The position numbers and the translations under genes are program-made. Under the pieces are notes generated by a model. That model made no database searches. It was not told the origin of the DNA and saw only the letters and a program-made list of their open reading frames with translations. This document shows positions 55,117-63,769 of a DNA stretch of 64,000 nucleotides, piece by piece; position 1 is the stretch's first letter; the number at the start of each line of letters is the position of its first letter. The stretch is from Microcoleus vaginatus PCC 9802 (GTDB lineage Bacteria > Cyanobacteriota > Cyanobacteriia > Cyanobacteriales > Microcoleaceae), in assembly GCA_022701275.1 (NCBI GenBank), contig CP031740.1, positions 3,421,001 to 3,485,000 on the forward strand. The letters are read 5' to 3'.

Positions 55117-55515
55117 TTAGGATATCCAGGAAGTAGACACCCAGCCACCACCTTTGAGTTGGGCCCAGCCGTTTTTGTAACGACCGGTCAATTTGACGTG
55201 GTCTCCATAATGTAACTTGCCGATTACATGAGAACAGCTATCGGGACGGTGGCGGATATTCAGTCGGCCGCCATTCGTGACAACTTTGGCGTAGCTGTAA
55301 TTGGCGTGATGGCTTTTCTTGGCGCAGCGGGAGTAGCAACTTGCTTGCGCTTCGCCAGCAACACCCAGAACAGATAAAGCTACTGCCATACCTGCAACGC
55401 CTACCCATGCAGAATTAGGAATTTTCAAGCCCAGCTCGTCTAAGGACTTGAGCTGGAGTTCGGACTCTGGAGATTCATAAGCAACAAAAGAGTGGCTCAA
55501 TGCTAGTGCTTCCAT
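55117..55515 (-). CDS. Exported SH3-domain protein
   Basis: 132 residues. The N-terminal ~35 residues are a polar leader, followed by a hydrophobic stretch (AWVGVAGMAVALSVLGVAG) ending in EAQASC, a likely cleavage site. The C-terminal ~60 residues form a bacterial SH3b domain (GGRLNIRHRPDSCSHVIGKLHYGDHVKLTGRYKNGWAQLKGGGWVS). SH3b domains bind peptidoglycan or proteins outside the cell. Start 55515 is set by a GAGGAAACT element; a longer frame to 55572 lacks one. Several cysteines (CYSRCAKK, DSC) may form disulphides. Confidence 0.78.
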   Translation of the reverse strand: MEALALSHSFVAYESPESELQLKSLDELGLKIPNSAWVGVAGMAVALSVLGVAGEAQASCYSRCAKKSHHANYSYAKVVTNGGRLNIRHRPDSCSHVIGKLHYGDHVKLTGRYKNGWAQLKGGGWVSTSWIS

Positions 55516-56146
55516 AGTTTCCTCGTAATTGTTTTTAACATTTATTGGTGCAGACTCAGGTCGAAACCTCAATTAACAGCCCAAACTATTAACTTATGTT
55601 TCATAAAAGGCACATGAAGGCGTTACGGTTTTGCTTTTGCCTGGTATCCGCCAAGTTGCCTCAACCCTGCACAGGTATATCATGTCATCTAAGTAGCTTT
55701 CCGGAACAAAAAAATAAATAAAGTTTACATCTGCTGCTAGAAATTTTGGCGACGAGGATTAAGTAGGAGGGCAGAATTAAAGTTAACTGTGTCATTCAAA
55801 AGGGAACAAAGTAATCGCTTGGGGTTTGAGATTTATTATACTGAGTTGCGAATGACACTAATTATTTGCGTGTGCTTTATTGAGTTGCTACAGCAATATC
55901 GGCAGTTAATATTATCGAACAAGCATCCTGCTCGTCTTCAATCACGCTCTTATTTGGGTTCGGGCGAGTTATATTGTAGCCGATCGCACTGGTACAAAAG
56001 TTCGGGGTGATGGCGTCGGGCCCTCGCCCGTGCTACGATATGGGTCTCAGCATTAGCCACCCCGTTTCCGGGACAAGGATGCAAGATTGATCGCGACTTG
56101 ATTTGTGTCAAGATCAATTAACTTCTCCACCACCACTTCTTTGGCA
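55516..56146. other. Intergenic region between SH3 gene and moaE
   Basis: About 600 bp. The ORF at 55789-56010 has no supporting features. Short palindromic pieces occur, for example GGGCCCTCGCCC near 56019-56030. Confidence 0.45.
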
Positions 56147-56638
56147 ATGAACTCTAGCGCTGCACTTTCGATCGGCACAATTCCTCAACGCCATGAATCA
56201 GACAGCTTCGCCATTACCTTAGCGCCGTTGTCTGTAGAGGAAATATACGCTTTGGTAGATGACCCGGCGAACGGAGCCGTGGTAATGATGAGCGGTACAG
56301 TCCGCAACCAAACTGACGGTCAAGCTGTAGTTTCCCTAGAATATCAAGCCTACGAACCGATGGCCGTGCGAGTATTCCAGCAAATCGCTACAGAAATCCG
56401 TCGCCAGTGGGCCGGTGTCAATCGGGTCGCTATTCACCACCGCGTCGGACACTTGCAGGTGGGGGAAATCAGCGTACTGGTGGCTGTTGGCTGTCCCCAC
56501 CGGGGGGAGGCCTTTGCAGCTTGCCAGTACGCCATAGATACGCTCAAACACAATGTACCGATTTGGAAAAAGGAACATTGGGCCGACGGTTCTAGCAGTT
56601 GGGTTAGTATAGGAGCGTGCGAGGTTGTCGGGCATTAG
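56147..56638 (+). CDS. moaE: Molybdopterin synthase catalytic subunit
   Basis: 163 residues from ATG 56147 (GTG 56105 is an alternative; neither has a clear Shine-Dalgarno). MoaE transfers sulphur from thiocarboxylated MoaD to precursor Z, making molybdopterin in the cytosol. Motifs: GAVVMMSGTVRNQTDGQAVVSLEYQAYEPMA, HRVGHLQVGE, and the catalytic lysine region VPIWKKEHWADGSSSW. The N-terminal ~30 residues before FAITLAPLS are not conserved. moaD is not adjacent. Confidence 0.9.
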   Translation: MNSSAALSIGTIPQRHESDSFAITLAPLSVEEIYALVDDPANGAVVMMSGTVRNQTDGQAVVSLEYQAYEPMAVRVFQQIATEIRRQWAGVNRVAIHHRVGHLQVGEISVLVAVGCPHRGEAFAACQYAIDTLKHNVPIWKKEHWADGSSSWVSIGACEVVGH

Positions 56639-56760
56639 TAACCAGTTAGCAGTCATTGACTGTTTGATGACTGAAGCCGATCGCAGTTTCCGAGCGCGGG
56701 AACCAATCGGGATCTGCTAGCGTCAAAAAGTGTGGAATGTTCGATGAGCCAATTCCACCG

Positions 56761-57420
56761 ATGAGCGACTTTATTTCCGTGTCCTGGTCTGCGGTTGTGG
56801 CGACCGTTCAAAGAGTGCAATTGCCAGCCGAAAAACTCTCTAATTATGACTTGGTATTGCGTTGTCAGGAAGGAAATCGACCTGAGAGCACTGCCTTTTC
56901 AGAACTGTTGAAGCGGTATCAGTCCCACGTAGACAGGGTTCTCTATCACTTGGCCCCTGACTGGCAAGACCGAGCAGACTTGGCTCAGGAAGTGTGGATT
57001 CGAGTGTACCGCAATATTAACCGCTTGCAAGAGCCTGTTAAATTTCGGGGCTGGCTGAGCCGCATCGCCACTAATTTGTTTTACGATGAGTTGCGGAAGC
57101 GCAAGCGGGTGCGAACTCCGCTGTCGTTGGACGTACCCCGTGCTCTGGAAGATGGCGAGGTAGATTGGGAAATTCCGGCCGACAGTCCGGGGCCTGATGA
57201 AGATTTGACGACTAGAGAATTTTACGACCAGTTGCGGGTGGCGATCGCCGATTTGCCGGAAGTATTCCGCACGACAATTGTTTTAAGAGAAATTGAAGGT
57301 TTAGCATATGAGGAAATAGCCGAAATGACTGGAGTTTCTTTGGGAACTGTCAAGTCGAGAATTGCTAGAGCTCGCCAAAGATTGCAGTTGGAATTGCAAA
57401 AATATCTCGATGGCAATTAG
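56761..57420 (+). CDS. ECF-type RNA polymerase sigma factor (SigG-like)
   Basis: 219 residues from ATG 56761 (ATG 56737 is possible; the shorter start fits the MSDFISVSWSAVV opening). Region 2: DRADLAQEVWIRVYRN and FRGWLSRIATNLFYDELRKRKR. Region 4: LPEVFRTTIVLREIEGLAYEEIAEMTGVSLGTVKSRIARARQRL. There is no region 1.1 or 3, so this is an extracytoplasmic-function-type factor. The next gene is a transmembrane anti-sigma factor, the usual partner arrangement, for an envelope or redox stress response. Confidence 0.9.
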   Translation: MSDFISVSWSAVVATVQRVQLPAEKLSNYDLVLRCQEGNRPESTAFSELLKRYQSHVDRVLYHLAPDWQDRADLAQEVWIRVYRNINRLQEPVKFRGWLSRIATNLFYDELRKRKRVRTPLSLDVPRALEDGEVDWEIPADSPGPDEDLTTREFYDQLRVAIADLPEVFRTTIVLREIEGLAYEEIAEMTGVSLGTVKSRIARARQRLQLELQKYLDGN

Positions 57421-57560
57421 CAATAGTGCTTTTAGAGGCCGGTCAAGAAGCTTTGGTGATGTTTGCTGTCACATCAAAACTTCTCTTTTAAAATATAAAT
57501 AAGCAGTAAATCATTCTAAGCGCGGGTGCGTCCTTTCTCCAATTAAAGCAATTTTGAAAT

Positions 57561-58148
57561 ATGAATTATAACTTTGAATCGGATAAAAATCAGAATCAGC
57601 AAGGTATCGGGGATTCACTCGCTGAAACTCAAGCTAACAACAATTATCCCCAGGGGAATGTAACTACTATGATGCGCGATCGCTTTGAATTGCTGAGTGC
57701 CTACCTCGACGGTGAAGTGACGGCGACAGAACGTCGGCAAGTTGAGGAGTGGCTGACAAATGACCCCACTACGAAACGTTTGTACTCGCGACTGCTGATG
57801 ATGCAGCAGAGTTTTCAGGCAATGCCGGTGCCTGCTGCGGAACAATCTGCACAAGAGTTGGCGACGAAGGTTTTGCAGCGGGTGGAACGCAAGCCGAAAC
57901 AAACTTGGATTTTGGGTGGAGGTGCGATCGCAGCTTTGTTGATTGCGGTGGTGTCTGGTGTCGGTGGTGGCCGCCAATTGTTTGCTCCCGAGTTTGCTCG
58001 ATCGCCCGTTCCTGCTGAATCTGACGGTTTGATTATGGCTTTAAACGAGCCTCTGGTGGAGATTGTTAATCCTAACGATTTGATGCTTGGGGTGAATGCG
58101 CCGATAATGGATATTCCCAAAGTTGGTGTAGCAACCCCTCAAAAGTAA
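57561..58148 (+). CDS. Transmembrane anti-sigma factor
   Basis: 195 residues. The cytoplasmic N-terminal part carries a zf-HC2-like anti-sigma domain without the full zinc ligands (RFELLSAYLDGEVTATERRQVEEWLTNDPTTKRLYSRLLMM). One membrane helix (about 117-135, WILGGGAIAALLIAVVSGVG) and a ~55-residue external tail follow. It lies 140 bp behind the ECF sigma gene, so it should sequester that sigma at the membrane until a signal. A hairpin at 58202-58227 closes the unit. Confidence 0.86.
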   Translation: MNYNFESDKNQNQQGIGDSLAETQANNNYPQGNVTTMMRDRFELLSAYLDGEVTATERRQVEEWLTNDPTTKRLYSRLLMMQQSFQAMPVPAAEQSAQELATKVLQRVERKPKQTWILGGGAIAALLIAVVSGVGGGRQLFAPEFARSPVPAESDGLIMALNEPLVEIVNPNDLMLGVNAPIMDIPKVGVATPQK

Positions 58149-58201
58149 TTGCCAAAGGCGCAGTAGGATTTCTGTTTTGAGCATAACTGAAGTCGCTAAG
58201 T

Positions 58202-58227
58202 AAGCTCCCTAAAAAAGGGGGCTTTTT
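58202..58227 (+). terminator. Terminator of the sigma/anti-sigma unit
   Basis: AAGCTCCCT / AGGGGGCTT arms around AAAAA, followed by TTTT; one G-T pair in the stem. Confidence 0.8.
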
Positions 58228-58338
58228 GCCATATTTCCCAATTTTTCAAGGTGGATATATCCTTTGACACTTTCCCCGCTTTGAATGAGGAATTGTGGGG
58301 CGCTCGCATCTTAATATGGGAGTAGGGAGCGAGTGGAA

Positions 58339-60744
58339 TTAGAGCGGGCGATCGCACTTGTCACCGGTTTTTTGGAGATGTGCGATCGGCAACAGCAATG
58401 TCTCCTCAATTTCCTGCCACACAGTAGGAGATACATTAGAAGCGCTATTGAGGCAATATACCAGCAATTTATTAGCATCGTAATACTTCCTCAGCAATGA
58501 CTTCTGCTGTTCGCTAAATTGCCAATCGTGACCTATATTGCGATAGGAAATTATGATTTTTCTTAATTCGCTAGTCCAAACTTGTCCGTTAGCTTGCCAC
58601 CATTTCCTAAATATTTCCTTGTCACCATCGGGCTGAGGTAGCTGTTTCTTAAGTTCTTGCAGTGCTTGCATTAATTCAGGTTCAACAAGAGGGATAAGAA
58701 GAATGTCGTGGGCAAGACTAAGGGCTGGGTCAATAGCACCGTCGAGTACAGGCAAAATGGCAAGGTCAAGAACAAGGTCCAGGGTAATTTCAACAGCAGG
58801 GTCAAAGGTATATTTAACGGCAAGGTAAAGGGCTGGGTCAAGGAAACGTTCAGGGTTACGATTAAGAGCAAGCTCAAGGCATGGAAGAAGGGAAAAGTAA
58901 AAGAATCTGACTGCCGCAGGTTTGTACGGAAAATCCACAGAAAGGGATTTTTGATTTACCCACAGTAGGAATTGCTGCAACTGCTCATCCTCAGCGACCA
59001 GTCCATCAACTTGTTGTTTCATTAACAGTAAAAAATCATCAGCTTTTTGCAACATCCCAACTGCTAAGAACAATACTTCTCGCCAACGCTTCTCGGTCAG
59101 GTGGCTGACCAGTTTTTCCAAAGCTTGTGAATCGCAATTATTAACTATTTTTATAGCAGTGAAATACTCTTGGAATGTTAGATGAGAAAACGAATAAATC
59201 CCTCTTGCCCTCTCCACTAATAAGCCATGTTGTGCCTCGATAGCCTTCAGCACAATCTCACTATGGCTCTCCAACTGAACGGGGTCAGTTGTGCCATCTG
59301 GCAAGTTAGCTAGATAGTCGGCAATCAATTGCTGAACTGTGTTTTTTTCAAAAAAGTAATCGCCCCGTTCAAAAGTAATAGCTGCCACAAAAGCAAGTAA
59401 ATGTTGCTTGTGGGAAAAATTTAAATTGCGATAAACTTCATCCCGTTGAATCCCTCTGGTTTCATCCCATTTTCGGAGCATAATTTCCAGTCCTTCCTCA
59501 TACAACTTGGCTCGGTTGGATGGAAAATCTGCTTTGGCTTGGAATACTAAACAAGTCAGATTCAACAATATAGGCGTTACTGCCAGTTCTCGGATTTGCT
59601 GATTTTTATTCATTTTTAGCTGCTCTACAAATTGAGATGCTAAAGCTTTACCTGCCTCCCTATTCTGGGAAAAGGCCACAAACCAATTGCGAGCAAAGGC
59701 AGCGATTTGCTTGTTATTAAAATCGGCTACCTCAACATTGGTAAATCCTTCTTCGTGAAATCTGTACTTAGAAGCGGCAATTCGACAGGTAATAATAAAC
59801 TGATTGTTGTAATACTTTCCGGCAAAATGACGAATCTGTCTGACGACTACATCGCTATCTGATTCTGGCACTTCATCTAAGCCGTCCAGCAAAATCAGCC
59901 CTCTGCCTTGACTGAGTGCGAATTCAGTTTGCGATCGCGCCTCAACTCCGCAACTGGCAAATTCGTCGCTGATATATTCTAATAAGTCAACATTAGCGAT
60001 TTCAGCAAAGGTTTTGAGAGAGATAAAAATCGGTATTTTGTTGGCTTCAAATTTGGCGCGATCGCACTGAATGGCGATGTGTTTCAAAAAAGTAGTTTTA
60101 CCGGAACCCGGTTTGCCGAGTACCATTAGTTTAGAGTGAGATTTCACCGCATCCAATCCTGGTACTCGTTTCTGATGCACTTTGCCTAATCCCAAGCGGT
60201 TAAAGTTATCTGCATCTGGGTTGAAGTCTCTCAGTAAATCGCGAATTTCTCCCGGCTGCCAACTGGTAATTTCCTCCAAAATGTTGACTTCAACGTAGAG
60301 GTTGCTGACATCAACGGGCTGTGCAATATCCAACAGTTGCATTTTGCTGTAAAGCTGTTGGATTTTGCTGTGGCATTTTTGCCGTATCTCTTCGACTACC
60401 GAATCAATAGGCTGTTGACAAAAATCTCTAACCCCCCCAACCGCCTCTTGGTAAGGGGAGGCTAAAGGAGGACGATCGACAATTTCTTCCCAATTCAACT
60501 GCAAAATCGTGCAGAAAGCCTTGAAAGCATTGGCTTTTATGGGTTCTCTTCCTCCTAAAAAGCGCCTCCAAGTGGGCAGCGAAAGACCATCGGCATAGGG
60601 TCCGGCCTCTGTCCAAGTTCGATCTGGATCTAATGCTTTACTAGCTTCTACTAGCCATCTGGGGTCTTCTATCGTCGAGCCCCTTTCTCTTCTAGCTTGC
60701 CTAATTTTTACTAATCCCTCCTCAGAGGCTTTGAGGGTGGTCAT
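58339..60744 (-). CDS. NACHT-domain STAND NTPase with N-terminal HTH-like domain
   Basis: 801 residues. The N-terminal ~90 residues resemble a DNA-binding helix-turn-helix-like module (SLPTWRRFLGGREPIKANAFKAFCTILQLNWEEIV). Residues 91-105 (RPPLASPYQEAVGGV) are encoded by an inserted palindromic repeat. NACHT core: Walker A GKPGSGKT (210-217), Walker B LILLDGLDEV (283-292), FIITCRIA sensor region, TPILLNLTCLVF winged-helix start, and FSHLTFQEYFTA. Then helices and a 12-residue repeat (636-695). STAND NTPases oligomerise on ligand binding; bacterial NACHT proteins are known in anti-phage immunity. No effector nuclease or TIR domain is recognised here, so the output is unknown. Confidence 0.88.
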   Translation of the reverse strand: MTTLKASEEGLVKIRQARRERGSTIEDPRWLVEASKALDPDRTWTEAGPYADGLSLPTWRRFLGGREPIKANAFKAFCTILQLNWEEIVDRPPLASPYQEAVGGVRDFCQQPIDSVVEEIRQKCHSKIQQLYSKMQLLDIAQPVDVSNLYVEVNILEEITSWQPGEIRDLLRDFNPDADNFNRLGLGKVHQKRVPGLDAVKSHSKLMVLGKPGSGKTTFLKHIAIQCDRAKFEANKIPIFISLKTFAEIANVDLLEYISDEFASCGVEARSQTEFALSQGRGLILLDGLDEVPESDSDVVVRQIRHFAGKYYNNQFIITCRIAASKYRFHEEGFTNVEVADFNNKQIAAFARNWFVAFSQNREAGKALASQFVEQLKMNKNQQIRELAVTPILLNLTCLVFQAKADFPSNRAKLYEEGLEIMLRKWDETRGIQRDEVYRNLNFSHKQHLLAFVAAITFERGDYFFEKNTVQQLIADYLANLPDGTTDPVQLESHSEIVLKAIEAQHGLLVERARGIYSFSHLTFQEYFTAIKIVNNCDSQALEKLVSHLTEKRWREVLFLAVGMLQKADDFLLLMKQQVDGLVAEDEQLQQFLLWVNQKSLSVDFPYKPAAVRFFYFSLLPCLELALNRNPERFLDPALYLAVKYTFDPAVEITLDLVLDLAILPVLDGAIDPALSLAHDILLIPLVEPELMQALQELKKQLPQPDGDKEIFRKWWQANGQVWTSELRKIIISYRNIGHDWQFSEQQKSLLRKYYDANKLLVYCLNSASNVSPTVWQEIEETLLLPIAHLQKTGDKCDRPL
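58660..58839 (-). repeat. 36-bp / 12-residue repeat in the NACHT C-terminal region
   Basis: Five degenerate units beginning DPALYLAVKYTF, DPAVEITLDLVL, DLAILPVLDGAI, DPALSLAHDILL and IPLVEPELMQAL, codons 636-695. The 12-residue period suggests a solenoid. Confidence 0.75.
60430..60474. repeat. Palindromic repeat inserted in frame in the NACHT gene
   Basis: The plus strand reads a C-rich run, then CTTGGTAAGGGGAGGC. Its 14-base core is identical to that in the GT2 gene (37107-37145) but in the opposite orientation relative to the coding strand. It encodes RPPLASPYQEAVGGV. Confidence 0.82.
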
Positions 60745-60946
60745 TATATAATTTACTTATCTCATTGTCAATGTCAGTTTTCGCTCAGTTTAGCGATCGC
60801 AAACTGAGTTTGTCAAGACCCGAGCAAAAAAGAGAAAATGATCGGGACAACAACTGCACGGCATACGGGAAAAGTCAGGCATAAATCATGCAAACTTAAT
60901 CGTTTAGAATGCCACTCTCTTTTTTAGGTAAAAAAGTACACATTAA

Positions 60947-61540
60947 ATGATGACAAAGGATAGCACCATGAGAGATAACATAGATGAAATTCCGTCAGGT
61001 GGGATAGGTATAAAAATTATTGGCAAAATTGCCGATGAGCTAAGTTATACCCGCACTTCTGACGGTCGAAACTGTCTGTTCATTGTAAAATATTATCAGC
61101 AGCCTGGTCTAGTACCATCCCAACACAGCCTTCAAGATGGTTTTTTTAAGCGCGCGATCGATGTTTTAAACAGCTTTAATTTCAGGTTTCAAAAGCAACG
61201 AAATCGCCAAGCGGAGCCAAGTTATAACCAGCAAGTTCAAAAATTTAGCCTTCAAGTAAATACTGAGATCAAGGCTGTTGCTCAAGTTTTATCGTGGGTT
61301 GAACAGTTAGATACTCTACCAATTCCCCTAGTCGTTTTGCATCAGTGTAAACTTGCTGTGATTGAAGGGTTTACGAATGCTGTTCGCCACGCTCACAAAA
61401 ATCTGCCATTAGAAACTCCGATAGAGCTTGAAATAATGGTATTTAACGAACACCTAGAAGTAAAAATTTGGGATTGGGGAGAGCCTTTTGACATTCAAGC
61501 GAAGTTGAAAGAAGAATTGCCCCAAAAAAATATGTATTAG
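60947..61540 (+). CDS. Circularly permuted RsbW-like GHKL ATPase
   Basis: 197 residues. The order of ATPase blocks is reversed. Residues ~17-50 (GGIGIKIIGKIADELSYTRTSDGRNCLFIVK) are what normally ends an RsbW-type anti-sigma/serine kinase (G2 box onward). Residues ~95-197 (FSLQVNTEIKAVAQVLSWVEQL..., N-box IEGFTNAVRHAHKN, G1 WDWGEPFD) are what normally begins one, and the chain stops at KEELPQKNMY just where G2 should come. A ~40-residue linker lies between. It may fold as a permuted domain, or be a recombination remnant of two tandem rsbW genes. A ruined response regulator follows 85 bp later. Confidence 0.7.
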   Translation: MMTKDSTMRDNIDEIPSGGIGIKIIGKIADELSYTRTSDGRNCLFIVKYYQQPGLVPSQHSLQDGFFKRAIDVLNSFNFRFQKQRNRQAEPSYNQQVQKFSLQVNTEIKAVAQVLSWVEQLDTLPIPLVVLHQCKLAVIEGFTNAVRHAHKNLPLETPIELEIMVFNEHLEVKIWDWGEPFDIQAKLKEELPQKNMY

Positions 61541-61625
61541 TTGGAACGATGTGGGATTTACGCTTCACTAAAGCTGTTCGGTAATCGCCAGTTATCCCTT
61601 GACAAAAAAAAGAAACTTTTTTGTG

Positions 61626-62346
61626 ATGACTACTGATACTACTCCCAAGATTCTCGTTGTGGATGATGACCCAGCCATCCGCAATCTAGTTCATCGTTTT
61701 TTAACTCAGAAATATCCAGTAGATTAGGCAGCAGATGGCGAAACGGCTTTAGAATTGTTTGAGAAATTAAAGCCACTGCTAGTAGTTCTTGATTGGAATT
61801 TGCCGGATACTACAGGCTATCACCTCTGCCAAGAAATGCAGCGCCGTACTAATGTTTTTGGGATTATGCTAAGCAGCCGCACCCAGGAAGCTGATAAACT
61901 TAAAGTCCTGTCGGCCGGTGCTGATGATTATATCTGTAAACCCTTTGGTTTGGCAGAGTTGGCAATTCGTATAGAAGTTGTGTTGAGACGGATGAGGCCT
62001 GTCACTTCATCACGTATTGTATTCGATCAATTCGCGATCGATTCAGCGCGTCGGGAAGCAACACTCAACGATCGCATTATCAAGTTAACAGCCTTGGAAT
62101 TTAAGATATTGTATTTTTTGGCTAGTCATTCCGGTTAATCTTGGCGTCGCCAACAGCTAATTGAAAAAATTTGGGGGGTGGAACTGCAACGACACAAGAG
62201 AAGAGAAAGTTGTTAGCGTACATATCGGTCAGATTCGCAAGAAAATGATTCAAGTTGATGCTACTGGATCGCAGTTTATTAAAACTATTCGGGGTTACGG
62301 TTACAGGTTCGATCCGCCCGATCACACGGCAATGGCAATTTCCTAA
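61626..62346 (+). pseudogene. OmpR/PhoB-family response regulator, inactivated
   Basis: Reading from ATG 61626: MTTDTTPKILVVDDDPAIRN (receiver start with acidic pocket), then a TAG at codon 34 (61725-61727) inside the receiver, followed by the phospho-aspartate segment VVLDWNLPDTTGY and KPFGLAELAIRIEVVLRR. The DNA-binding domain begins (LTALEFKILYFLASHSG) and meets a TAA at 62136-62138. The frame then shifts by one around 62195-62205 to continue as VVSVHIGQIRKKM...IRGYGYRF. Two stops plus a frameshift make this a clear pseudogene of a winged-helix response regulator. Confidence 0.92.
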
Positions 62347-62366
62347 GCTCATCGGCATTAACCACC

Positions 62367-62771
62367 TTATTTGGTGAAAAACATATTTTCCCACCTGCCG
62401 TGGGGCAGCCAGATGCCTCCTAGGGAACGAACGCGATCCGGTAACATGAAGTAAGCCCAAGCCGTGCCTAAAGGTTTGAGGTGTGGATCAAAGATTTCGA
62501 TTTCCTGTCGCTGATATTCGTTTTGTGTCGGTTCCCGCAGGGGATGATAGTCTTCCAATCGGTCTAAATCGTCCAAAATAGCCGAGTTTGCGAAACTGAG
62601 GAGAAAACCGCAGACTGTGCCATCTCCGGCCATCATCGCAGGATAGCCGATCGGCAGCGCAAAAAGTTGACCGCGGGCGATCGCGGGGCAAGCATCCACA
62701 ACTTTTCCTTCGCAGTAGCGGAGGTAGTTGGACTCCCCGGGTTTGAGTGTGCCGTAGACAAAGACTTTCAT
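62367..62771 (-). CDS. Gamma-glutamylcyclotransferase-like (AIG2) protein
   Basis: 134 residues. Opening MKVFVYGTLKPGESNYLRYCEG gives the YGTL substrate-binding motif of the GGCT fold, and the conserved catalytic-acid position is in LDRLEDYH. Enzymes of this family release 5-oxoproline from gamma-glutamyl peptides, or act on gamma-glutamylamines. The substrate here is unknown. It stands alone between the response-regulator pseudogene (convergent) and the VOC protein (divergent). Confidence 0.88.
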   Translation of the reverse strand: MKVFVYGTLKPGESNYLRYCEGKVVDACPAIARGQLFALPIGYPAMMAGDGTVCGFLLSFANSAILDDLDRLEDYHPLREPTQNEYQRQEIEIFDPHLKPLGTAWAYFMLPDRVRSLGGIWLPHGRWENMFFTK

Positions 62772-62891
62772 CGGGTAGGGCTTAACCGCTAGTTTTTGCT
62801 AACATAGATGGCTAAGCTAATAGTTTAAGTCTCGCGGGCGATCGCGACTGCAATCTTCCTAAATTTCGTTGTTTACCCTTTCTTATAATTC

Positions 62892-63491
62892 ATGACTCTA
62901 GCAGTTAGTTTTATTGCTTTTGGACTTCGGCCTTTGTACTTGAGCTCTTTTTTGCCGTCCCTGCCCCTTGACAGCTTGTTTTCGACTCAAGGGATTATGG
63001 TAATGCTGCTGGCCGCCTATGCGGGGGCGATGTGGATGTTTCTCACCAGTGCTCCGAAGGTACACACGGTGATGGTATCCGATCTCGGGCAAGCGAGGGA
63101 GTTCTATGAAGGTATGCTAAACCTGCCCGTAGCAGAAGTGCCGCTGCACTACTACTACAATTACGAGCAAACTTTGGGCACCACTGGCATCGATCCGCTG
63201 TATTTGTCGCCGAATGTCGGGAGGGCAACCACCTCTCAAACGCTGGGGAGTCCCGATGGTTTGTGGTATCAGTTGATGAAAAATACCCAACTGCACATTA
63301 TTAGCGGGGCCGGTGCAGGGGAAAAAAATCGCCAGCGTCACGTTTGTTTCGATCGCGAATGTTTGGATCAGTTATTGATGAGGGTACAAACTCGGGGCAT
63401 TAGTTATAAAATTCGCCGGGAAAAGCCGCTGAATTTTTTGGTCAAGGATTACGACGGCCGCGTGATTGAAATGGCTGAGGTTAGTAATTAA
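62892..63491 (+). CDS. Membrane-anchored VOC (glyoxalase-fold) protein
   Basis: 199 residues. The first ~55 residues hold hydrophobic segments (TLAVSFIAFGLRPLYL; IMVMLLAAYAGAMWMFL) and anchor the protein. The rest is one VOC unit: VHTVMVSDLGQAREFYEGMLNLPV, LHIISGAG, RHVCFDRECLDQLLMRVQTRG and NFLVKDYDGRVIEMAEV. Metal-binding residues are only partly recognisable, so enzymatic activity is unsure. Known as a cyanobacterial glyoxalase-like family; reaction unknown. Confidence 0.8.
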   Translation: MTLAVSFIAFGLRPLYLSSFLPSLPLDSLFSTQGIMVMLLAAYAGAMWMFLTSAPKVHTVMVSDLGQAREFYEGMLNLPVAEVPLHYYYNYEQTLGTTGIDPLYLSPNVGRATTSQTLGSPDGLWYQLMKNTQLHIISGAGAGEKNRQRHVCFDRECLDQLLMRVQTRGISYKIRREKPLNFLVKDYDGRVIEMAEVSN

Positions 63492-63554
63492 GTAGGTCGT
63501 TCTAATTAAACGTAAAACGATCTCCCGCGCTACCCCCGACTTCTTTTGGTGGGT

Positions 63555-63585
63555 AATATCATTCCGGCTGTGCCGGAATGATATT
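63555..63585. repeat. Perfect 14-bp hairpin
   Basis: Arms AATATCATTCCGGC (63555-63568) and its exact reverse complement (63572-63585) with a TGT loop, 64 bp behind the VOC gene. No U tract. Palindromic element or transcription stop. Confidence 0.9.
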
Positions 63586-63769
63586 AGTCGCGAATACGGT
63601 TGCTCTCCCGAGAGAGAATGGCTCAATAAAAAAATGATAAGAATAGTTGAGATTTTTGAGAGATCACTATATTTTAATTAAACTACCTTGATTGGTTTCC
63701 GGAGATTTTTGTATATTCCCAGAATAATCAGTAACACTCTTGTTAACTAAACCTTGGAGATAAGTAGAA

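Noticed and set aside
62122-62460. 112-codon minus-strand ORF
   Set aside because: Antisense to the response-regulator pseudogene and the end of the cyclotransferase gene; no family features.
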